The notes below the pieces were generated by a model. The model was not told the DNA's origin and searched no databases. It saw nothing but the letters and a program-made list of their open reading frames with translations. Made by a program: the position numbers and the translations under genes. A stretch of 5,388 nt of DNA from Clostridium sp. AF27-2AA. Lineage in GTDB: Bacteria; Bacillota; Clostridia; Lachnospirales; Lachnospiraceae. The DNA is taken from assembly GCF_003478505.1 (NCBI RefSeq), contig NZ_QUFI01000064.1, positions 1 to 5,388 of the forward strand. Reading direction: 5' to 3'. Shown here one piece after another: positions 1-3,722 of the stretch (position 1 is its first letter; each line of letters opens with the position of its first letter).

Positions 1-84
1 CCCCGCCGCTCACCCCCATAACCCCCTCCGACTTTCTCCCTGTCAGAGAGAGAATATTTTATTATATTTTCCCTGGCCTAAAGG

Positions 85-127
85 CCATAGGGGGGCATAT
101 ATTATCAATATATTTTTTCCCTATTTT
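85..127. repeat. 43-bp direct repeat, copy 1
   Basis: The repeat starts with CCATAGGGGGG and ends with TTTTTTCCCTATTTT. It matches the copy at 155-196 except for one extra G in the G run. It contains a dyad, ATATATT-ATC-AATATAT (97-113), nested inside a second pair of arms, ATAGGG (87-92) and CCCTAT (119-124). A short hairpin TGGCC-TAAA-GGCCA (74-87) abuts it on the left. It could be an iteron bound by the replication protein or a local regulatory repeat; the sequence alone does not decide. Confidence 0.8.
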
Positions 128-154
128 ACGACAAACCCATTTCAGCTTGTCCCC

Positions 155-196
155 CCATAGGGGGCATATATTATCAATATATTTTTTCCCTATTTT
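155..196. repeat. 42-bp direct repeat, copy 2
   Basis: This copy is identical to copy 1 apart from one missing G. Corresponding bases are offset by about 69 bp. The same dyad ATATATT-ATC-AATATAT lies at 166-182. It is preceded by extra C residues, so CCCCC-ATA-GGGGG can fold as a short hairpin at 152-164. The core CCATAGGGGG occurs a third time at 5258-5267 in front of rep. Confidence 0.8.
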
Positions 197-210
197 CTGT
201 TGATATTATA

Positions 211-248
211 GCCTGTCCGGGTGGCTCTTGCAAGGCCCCCGGACAGGC
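211..248. terminator. Strong stem-loop downstream of the relaxase gene
   Basis: A perfect 11-bp stem, GCCTGTCCGGG (211-221) with CCCGGACAGGC (238-248), starts 5 bases past the relaxase stop codon. Read along the minus strand, the stem is followed by TATAATATC rather than a clean U run. Read along the plus strand it is followed by CTTCTTTTA (248-256), a better U tract. It is probably a bidirectional or insulating terminator ending mob transcription and blocking transcripts from the repeat region. Confidence 0.6.
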
Positions 249-253
249 TTCTT

Positions 254-1480
254 TTACAGCTCCATACCGCCCCAGGTATGGCCCCGTTCCTGATCTCTTT
301 CCGGCTGCTGCACCTCTGGCACAGGTAGCAGCTCACGCGCCTTTTCGACCAGAGGACGGAACTGCTCTGGCAAGTGCCGATCCAGGAAATCCAGCACCGC
401 CCCGATCCCTTCCCGGAGCCGCGCCGAAAACCCGCGCTCCCGGCTCAAATCTTCTTCCAGGTATTCCACCTGCACTTTGAGCTGCCGGTTTTCATTTTCA
501 AGCCGCTGCCGCTCCTGGGCCTCCTTCAGCTTTTCTTTCGTCGAGGGGATTTTCTGCTGAAGCTGTTGGTTTTCTACCTTCAGCTCCCGCACCTTCTGCT
601 CTGCCGCCGCGCCCCGGATCACCGCCGCCTTCAGCTCCTTCACCTGCTCCACCGTCACGCCCTTGACGGCCCCTGTCAGCGTCTTTTCCGGCTGTATTGC
701 GTCCAGATCGGGCTTGACCTTCTCCACCGCTTTCAGCAGCTTCACATTCCCTTGCAGGGCCTTTCTCTGCTTTTCCAAGGCCGCGATCTCCTGCTCTGCC
801 GCTATCACCTGTTCCTGGACAGCTTCAAGCCGCTGGGCCGCTGCTCTGTACTCTGGCAGCTCCATATGAGGCCGGCCACCGCCCAGGCTGATAATCTCAA
901 ACTCATGCGCCTGGGCGATTTCTGTTAGGGCTTCTTTCTCCCGTTCCATCCAGGCTTTCCATTCCGTCTGCTTCCGGCCAAGCCCCTCAAATCCTTGCTG
1001 CTTTAACGCTTGTTTCATTGATACCCTCGTTGAGAGGCCCCGGCTCTGCTCCGTTGCCACCGGCACGAAGTCCACATGGAGGTGGGGCGTGGCCTCGTCC
1101 ATGTGCAGCACCATATTGAACACCCGCAGATGAGGATTGCGCTCCTGGAAGGACTCTGCAAATTCTTTGAGAGCTGCCGCCGCCCGTTCCCCTCCAGGGG
1201 AGCCGCACCCGCAGTCCGTCAAGTTGCCGATCTGAAAGATAGCCTCGTGAAATAGCTTCTCCTGCTTGCTCTGCCGGATATGCTCATAGTAGTCTGGTAT
1301 CTTGTCCCTGGTCTTTTTCTTTTTGGCATTGTAGGCGGCCAGGGCTTCATCGAAAAGTTCGTGGTACACCTTTTTCAAATCCTCGTTGCAAAAGGTGACA
1401 TTCTGCCCCGACCTGCTTCGGTCTACATTCGCCGCTGAAAAGCTCCTGTTGTTGTGCCGGATACTTCCCCGGCCCGTCAT
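254..1480 (-). CDS. mob: MobV-family (Pre/Mob) relaxase
   Basis: This is the DNA-nicking relaxase that would cut oriT and start conjugative transfer with help from another element's secretion system. Motif I, HNNR, is at residues 9-12; in MobM of pMV158 the equivalent histidine is the nucleophile. The metal-binding motif HMDEATPHLH is at 126-135, with H126, H133 and H135 as expected ligands. The C-terminal half (about 213-350) is a long charged coiled coil, usual in this family for dimerization and membrane or DNA contacts. At 408 aa the length is normal. The ATG at 1480 has no clear Shine-Dalgarno, and the frame stays open 19 codons upstream (to TAG at 1538-1540) without ATG, GTG or TTG, so the N-terminus is uncertain. 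No type IV secretion gene is visible, so the element is mobilizable rather than self-transmissible. Confidence 0.93.
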   Translation of the reverse strand: MTGRGSIRHNNRSFSAANVDRSRSGQNVTFCNEDLKKVYHELFDEALAAYNAKKKKTRDKIPDYYEHIRQSKQEKLFHEAIFQIGNLTDCGCGSPGGERAAAALKEFAESFQERNPHLRVFNMVLHMDEATPHLHVDFVPVATEQSRGLSTRVSMKQALKQQGFEGLGRKQTEWKAWMEREKEALTEIAQAHEFEIISLGGGRPHMELPEYRAAAQRLEAVQEQVIAAEQEIAALEKQRKALQGNVKLLKAVEKVKPDLDAIQPEKTLTGAVKGVTVEQVKELKAAVIRGAAAEQKVRELKVENQQLQQKIPSTKEKLKEAQERQRLENENRQLKVQVEYLEEDLSRERGFSARLREGIGAVLDFLDRHLPEQFRPLVEKARELLPVPEVQQPERDQERGHTWGGMEL

Positions 1481-1548
1481 TCCCGAAATGGTTGTGCCTA
1501 TAAAATCACCCGTCCCTTTCCTGCAAAAGCCTATATCCTACTACTCCT

Positions 1549-1577
1549 ATTTTACCATAACTGGCCGCAGTCCACAA
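1549..1577 (-). promoter_or_regulatory. Probable promoter of the relaxase gene
   Basis: On the minus strand, TTGTGG (1572-1577) and TAAAAT (1549-1554) are separated by exactly 17 bases, giving a plausible housekeeping-sigma promoter. The first oriT-like hairpin lies only 7 bases upstream of the -35. Relaxase bound at oriT could therefore repress its own promoter, as described for MobM of pMV158. That regulation is inferred. Confidence 0.5.
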
Positions 1578-1584
1578 CCTCTTT

Positions 1585-1667
1585 GTTACTTTCTTGTGAG
1601 AAAGTAACGCAAAAGCACTTTCACACCGTCGCCCCTTCGGGGCTGGCAGTATGAAAGTGCTTTTGCG
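1585..1667. other. Candidate origin of transfer (oriT): paired inverted repeats
   Basis: Two perfect inverted repeats lie back to back. The first is GTTACTTTC-TTGTGA-GAAAGTAAC (1585-1608), with 9-bp arms and a 6-base loop. The second has 16-bp arms, 1608-1623 (CGCAAAAGCACTTTCA) and 1652-1667, with a nested GCCCC-TTC-GGGGC hairpin (1631-1643) in its loop. Position just upstream of mob is typical for MobV elements, and the geometry of the first repeat resembles the pMV158 oriT dyad as I recall it (9-bp arms, 6-base GT-rich loop containing the nick). The nick would be expected near the TTGTGA loop, but the strand and base are not determined. Confidence 0.65.
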
Positions 1668-1684
1668 CGCTCCCGCGGGGGATT

Positions 1685-1735
1685 GCCGGAGCTGCCAACC
1701 GCTACGGTTTCCCGCTGCTTTCGGGCGGCTCCGGC
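1685..1735. other. Branched stem structure next to oriT
   Basis: GCCGGAGCTGCC (1685-1696) pairs with GGCGGCTCCGGC (1724-1735) apart from one G-T wobble. Two smaller hairpins lie inside: AACCG-CTA-CGGTT (1697-1709) and CCCG...CGGG (1711-1725, sharing two bases with the outer stem). The layout is a three-way junction. It lies between the XRE gene and the oriT repeats with no ORF that looks real. It could be part of oriT, a single-strand replication-priming site, or a structured leader or terminator after the XRE gene. Confidence 0.55.
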
Positions 1736-1759
1736 TGGGACTTCGGCCACACTGTCAAA

Positions 1760-2113
1760 TTACTGCTTTATGCTCTGCAAAATTTCCTCAACCGTCGTTC
1801 CGTACAACTTTGCCAGCGCAATCAAATTAGAGGTACTCGGATCACATTCTCCGCTTTCCCACTTAGATACTGCTTGCCGACTAACCCCTATTGTTTCTGC
1901 TACAAATTCTTGGGTCATCTTATTTTTAGTCCGCAAGTCTTTCAATACTTCACCTAAATTTTGCTTAAGGACGCTCTTTTCAGCTCTTACATCTTTAGAC
2001 CTAATATATTTCTTCAAAGCTCGAATAATCAAGATAACCAGATAGATAAATAGCCCGAAAAGACCTGCATAGATGATCAAAGAAATAACCAGCATTGGTG
2101 CCGCTATACTCAT
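1760..2113 (-). CDS. Membrane-anchored XRE-type HTH transcriptional regulator
   Basis: The 117-aa product has a single hydrophobic segment at about residues 7-30, followed by basic residues (RALKKYIRSK). The positive-inside rule therefore places the rest in the cytoplasm. Residues 53-112 form an XRE/Cro-like HTH: LKDLRTKNKMTQEFVAETIG, then the recognition helix SRQAVSKWESG and DPSTSNLIALAKLYG. It should bind DNA near the membrane; its target is unknown. The ATG at 2113 follows AAAGGAGG (2121-2128) at 7 bases, a strong Shine-Dalgarno. Codons and base composition are clearly more AT-rich than in mob or rep, suggesting a separate origin. It lies downstream of the maintenance operon but has its own leader of 83 bases. 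Confidence 0.85.
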   Translation of the reverse strand: MSIAAPMLVISLIIYAGLFGLFIYLVILIIRALKKYIRSKDVRAEKSVLKQNLGEVLKDLRTKNKMTQEFVAETIGVSRQAVSKWESGECDPSTSNLIALAKLYGTTVEEILQSIKQ

Positions 2114-2137
2114 ATTTGTTCCTCCTTTCTGATCATC

Positions 2138-2164
2138 ATTTTAGCAATAACTTCTCGGTTGCTA
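2138..2164 (-). promoter_or_regulatory. Possible promoter/operator of the XRE gene
   Basis: On the minus strand, TAAAAT (2138-2143) is a reasonable -10, with TTGC just before it; no good -35 is seen. An inverted repeat TAGCAA (2142-2147) / TTGCTA (2159-2164) with an 11-base spacer overlaps this -10, which would suit autorepression by the XRE protein. Both parts are weak individually. Confidence 0.3.
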
Positions 2165-2177
2165 CCACCAATTATTG

Positions 2178-2194
2178 AGCAACTTTAAGTTGCT
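2178..2194. other. Near-perfect 17-bp palindrome after the DUF536-like gene
   Basis: AGCAACTT-T-AAGTTGCT is symmetrical around base 2186 and starts 2 bases past the stop codon at 2197. With only one central base it would be a poor RNA hairpin, and no U run follows on the minus strand. It looks more like a dimeric protein-binding site than a terminator. It shares GCAA/TTGC with the inverted repeat at 2142-2164, so the XRE protein is a candidate binder. Confidence 0.4.
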
Positions 2195-2196
2195 TT

Positions 2197-2667
2197 CTAC
2201 TTTCCAAACAGTTTACTAAACCACCCGCGCTTTTGCTCCGGCTCCTGGCCCTGCTGATCCGCTCCGGCCTCCCCGGTAAGAAGCTGCTGCTGGATTGTCC
2301 CCGCGTGAAGGGCCTGGGCCGCCGCTGCTGTCTGCTGGGCGGCAACCAGAGCCTCCGTCAGCTTTTCAATCTGCCTGTCTTTTACTTCAAGCTGCCCTTG
2401 CAGTGTGTCGATGGTGGCCTGTAAAACGCAAACCAAATCGGAAACTTCGTGGTTTTCGGTTTGCGTTTTAGTTTGCGTTTGGTTTTCGATTTCGGTTTGC
2501 GATTTTTCAGAAAAAGCCTGTTTTATCAAGGCTTCCTGGTGTTCATCAATCGCAAACTGGTTTCCGTTTTTTCGCAAACCTGATCGCAAACCCAGGTTTG
2601 CGATTTGTTTATTTACTGCTGTCTTTGATACCCCTATCTCGTCCGCTATCTGCCGGATTGTTTTCAT
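2197..2667 (-). CDS. Plasmid-maintenance HTH/coiled-coil protein, DUF536-like
   Basis: The 156-aa product begins with a MerR/winged-type HTH (MKTIRQIADEIGVSKTAVNKQ, residues 1-21, then a wing to about 42). A polar Q/T-rich linker follows (57-72, QTQTKTQT), then a coiled coil (80-118, with KDRQIEKLTEAL) and a short tail ending RGWFSKLFGK (147-156). This arrangement matches DUF536-type proteins of Firmicute plasmids, thought to be DNA-binding accessory proteins for replication or segregation; function is inferred. I chose ATG 2667 because it overlaps the preceding TGA as ATGA and begins exactly at the HTH; a GTG at 2694 is possible but adds no family sequence. The gene contains an unusual cluster of GTTTGCG sites (separate entry), which the protein itself may bind. 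Confidence 0.75.
   Translation of the reverse strand: MKTIRQIADEIGVSKTAVNKQIANLGLRSGLRKNGNQFAIDEHQEALIKQAFSEKSQTEIENQTQTKTQTENHEVSDLVCVLQATIDTLQGQLEVKDRQIEKLTEALVAAQQTAAAAQALHAGTIQQQLLTGEAGADQQGQEPEQKRGWFSKLFGK
2427..2602. repeat. Cluster of eight GTTTGCG/CGCAAAC heptamers inside a CDS
   Basis: CGCAAAC occurs at 2427-2433, 2551-2557, 2573-2579 and 2585-2591; its complement GTTTGCG occurs at 2459-2465, 2471-2477, 2495-2501 and 2596-2602. The base before CGCAAAC is always A or T and the base after is C in six copies and T in two. I found one other copy in the window (4025-4031, inside rep). The copies are read in several frames and orientations (coding for A-N, G-L-R, F-A, V-C, and S/T-Q-T), so conservation is at DNA rather than protein level. 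Confidence 0.85.
2583..2604. promoter_or_regulatory. Perfect 22-bp palindrome, candidate protein-binding site
   Basis: ATCGCAAACC-CA-GGTTTGCGAT has 10-bp perfect arms and a 2-base centre, formed by two of the heptamers facing each other. A third heptamer (2573-2579) lies 12 bases to the left in the same orientation as the left arm, giving roughly helical-turn spacing. It falls in the HTH-coding part of the gene. A dimeric DNA-binding protein is the expected partner. Confidence 0.6.
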
Positions 2668-2912
2668 ACTTTCACGAACAGGCCCACAGGACACACGCCC
2701 TCAAACCCAGGCGTAGATATGTACCAGCAGCCGGGGCCTGTTGGCTCCCAGGCTACTTCAAGGGTAATCTCGTGCCAGCCATCAGGAAACAAGGCGGTAA
2801 AACCCTGCCCTGCGTGTATGCCGTCCCCTTCCAGGAGCAGCCGAGAGTGCGGATCATCGTCTGCCAGATCGGGGAGCTGCAACTGCGCGATCCTCTCTTT
2901 ATCCCAGCTCAT
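2664..2912 (-). CDS. Small DUF5348-like plasmid protein
   Basis: The 82-aa product has the pattern of the DUF5348 family, small proteins common on Firmicute plasmids and conjugative elements: a G-I-H-A-G-Q turn (31-36), a W-x-x-I-T-L-E strand (46-52), C-W-Y-I (62-65), and a final P-V-G-L-F-V-K-V strand (75-82). No catalytic motif, signal peptide or membrane segment is visible, and the biochemical role is unknown. The ATG at 2912 is preceded by AAGGAGG (2921-2927) at 8 bases. The Shine-Dalgarno begins just after the toxin stop, and the stop overlaps the next start as ATGA, so the protein belongs to the toxin-antitoxin operon. The family assignment is from pattern recognition only. Confidence 0.65.
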   Translation of the reverse strand: MSWDKERIAQLQLPDLADDDPHSRLLLEGDGIHAGQGFTALFPDGWHEITLEVAWEPTGPGCWYISTPGFEGVCPVGLFVKV

Positions 2913-2930
2913 AGACCTTTCCTCCTTCCC

Positions 2931-3203
2931 CTAAAATAAATCGCTATGCGATCCCGTCCGGGTGAGATATAAAATCAGCTCGTCCCCGTCCACTTCGTAG
3001 ATCAGCAACCAATCCGGCGTAATGTGGCACTCACGACACCCAGCATAATCCCCGGAAAGTTGGTGATCCCTGTTCTTCTCTGGCAACGGCTCCCCCGCAG
3101 CCAACTTTTTAATAATATCCGTCAGCAAAGAAATATCAAAGCCGCGCTTTTTCACGCGCTTCAAATCCTTCTGAAACTTTGTGGTTGGTCTTATGTTATA
3201 CAT
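2931..3203 (-). CDS. yafQ: YafQ-family type II toxin (RelE superfamily mRNA interferase)
   Basis: The product is predicted to cleave mRNA in the ribosome and be neutralized by the upstream RelB/DinJ protein. From ATG 3203 it is 90 aa, normal for the family. Key YafQ positions are all present: H47 (DHQLSGDY), H60, D64 and W65 (ECHITPDWLLIY), H86 and F90 (RTGSHSDLF), matching E. coli YafQ H50, H63, D67, W68, H87 and F91. The toxin therefore looks intact and active. The start follows GGAGGAG (3214-3220) at 10 bases; upstream TTG and CTG codons in frame are less likely. The ATG overlaps the antitoxin stop by 8 bases, so translation is coupled and antitoxin is made first. Confidence 0.92.
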   Translation of the reverse strand: MYNIRPTTKFQKDLKRVKKRGFDISLLTDIIKKLAAGEPLPEKNRDHQLSGDYAGCRECHITPDWLLIYEVDGDELILYLTRTGSHSDLF

Positions 3204-3477
3204 CAGCAAGCAGCTCCTCCATCATCTGATCGACATTGGAATAGGTCTTGCCGAGGCTCGGATCGGCTTTCATTCTCTTTACTTCCTTGATTGCTTCAAC
3301 AGTTTCCGCGTTCGGCACATCGCCGCTAATTTCAAAGGGTATTCTATACTCCCTCACAGCCTTACGCGCAAAAACATTGAACGCCGTTGTCATCGTCATT
3401 CCCATATCAGCACAGAACGCCTCAAACTGCCGCTTCAAGTCTGCGTCCATACGAATGTTAATATTTGTATTTGCCAT
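3196..3477 (-). CDS. dinJ: RelB/DinJ-family antitoxin
   Basis: This 93-aa protein should bind and neutralize the adjacent YafQ-like toxin and repress the operon. The N-terminal ribbon-helix-helix begins ANTNINIRMDADLKRQFEAF (residues 2-21) and continues MGMTMTTAFNVFARKAVREYRIPF, a classic RelB/DinJ signature. The C-terminal part (about 55-93) is the toxin-wrapping region. I chose ATG 3477: AAAGGAG lies 9 bases upstream, whereas an in-frame TTG at 3486 directly abuts the Shine-Dalgarno. The gene opens a four-gene operon and has a strong promoter with an inverted repeat laid over it. The type II pair would stabilize the plasmid by killing or stalling cells that lose it. Confidence 0.92.
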   Translation of the reverse strand: MANTNINIRMDADLKRQFEAFCADMGMTMTTAFNVFARKAVREYRIPFEISGDVPNAETVEAIKEVKRMKADPSLGKTYSNVDQMMEELLADV

Positions 3478-3486
3478 AGGTAGCAA

Positions 3487-3493
3487 CTCCTTT
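3487..3493 (-). promoter_or_regulatory. Shine-Dalgarno that fixes the antitoxin start
   Basis: AAAGGAG on the minus strand is 9 bases before ATG 3477 and 0 bases before the alternative TTG 3486, so it supports the ATG. Confidence 0.8.
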
Positions 3494-3508
3494 CACTCTC
3501 ATTATATC

Positions 3509-3534
3509 CATTGTATAACTTTTTATTTACAATG
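3509..3534. promoter_or_regulatory. Candidate antitoxin operator overlapping the promoter
   Basis: Perfect 7-bp arms, CATTGTA (3509-3515) and TACAATG (3528-3534), are separated by a 12-base AT-rich spacer. One arm covers the -10 and the other overlaps the end of the -35. Ribbon-helix-helix antitoxins of the RelB/DinJ type repress by binding such dyads, so conditional autoregulation of the operon is likely. Confidence 0.6.
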
Positions 3535-3538
3535 TCAA
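3510..3538 (-). promoter_or_regulatory. Near-consensus promoter of the toxin-antitoxin operon
   Basis: On the minus strand, TTGACA (3533-3538) is followed after exactly 17 bases by TACAAT (3510-3515). The -35 is perfect and the -10 has one mismatch. A further TATAAT (3501-3506) lies downstream but has no -35 at a good distance. The start of transcription would be near 3503, leaving a leader of about 25 bases with the Shine-Dalgarno. Confidence 0.8.
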
Positions 3539-3610
3539 TATATGTTTCTGACCGTTTACCCAAGCACTGGCCCTTAAACTTCTACCCTGGTATGTTCGCA
3601 TTTAGAGGAC

Positions 3611-3636
3611 AAAAAAGCCTTGATTTATGCGGCTTT
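3611..3636 (-). terminator. Intrinsic terminator downstream of rep
   Basis: On the minus strand, AAAGCC (3631-3636) pairs with GGCTTT (3614-3619) around an 11-base loop and runs into further T residues (3611-3613), giving a six-T run. It lies 87 bases past the rep stop, and separates rep transcription from the toxin-antitoxin promoter. The stretch between it and rep (3637-3722) has only minor dyads such as CCCTCGGAGGG (3670-3680). Bases 3540-3610 show nothing I can name. Confidence 0.7.
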
Positions 3637-3722
3637 CCGGGCGCAGTAGAGAGGGGGCCGGTATATTTACCCTCGGAGGGCTGAAAACGGCTTCTAAAGC
3701 GTAACAGGGGCCTTTCTGGGCC

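Larger units (their letters stand above)
1..210. other. Repeat-rich non-coding region, candidate part of the replication origin
   Basis: No credible gene is present. The stretch holds C-rich tracts (1-26), an AT-rich segment (52-70), and two long direct repeats with internal dyads (listed separately). A degenerate third relative of the repeat, sharing the TTTTCCCT end, lies at 52-74. Repeats plus AT-rich DNA next to a replication gene are what iteron-type origins look like. Rep is adjacent only if the molecule is circular, joining this end to 5226-5388, so the origin assignment is inference. Confidence 0.45.

Noticed and set aside
85..196. CRISPR-like repeats
   Set aside because: Only two long copies separated by 27 bases exist, with no further units and no cas genes; they fit an origin repeat better.
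374..928. Plus-strand ORF of 184 codons
   Set aside because: It lies fully inside the well-supported relaxase gene on the other strand, has a leucine/histidine/proline-rich composition typical of antisense coiled-coil coding, and has no recognizable domain.
1685..1735. tRNA-like or known riboswitch structure
   Set aside because: The branching is suggestive, but no acceptor stem, anticodon arm or known riboswitch motif can be identified.
1683..2045. Plus-strand ORF of 120 codons
   Set aside because: It overlaps the branched structure and the XRE gene in antisense. The XRE gene has a strong Shine-Dalgarno and clear domains; this one has neither.
2459..2501. Simple microsatellite as the whole explanation of the GTTTGCG copies
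   Set aside because: Local slippage could account for the three copies coding the Q-T repeats, but not for the inverted copies and different frames at 2427 and 2551-2602.
2668..2694. Upstream GTG start for the DUF536-like gene
   Set aside because: The added residues do not belong to the HTH, while ATG 2667 makes the ATGA overlap typical of coupled genes.
3478..3486. Upstream TTG start for the antitoxin
   Set aside because: It directly abuts the Shine-Dalgarno, whereas ATG 3477 has proper spacing and begins at the usual family N-terminus.
3540..3610. Possible recombination or attachment site between rep and the toxin-antitoxin operon
   Set aside because: I found no dyad, direct repeat or recombinase gene to support it.
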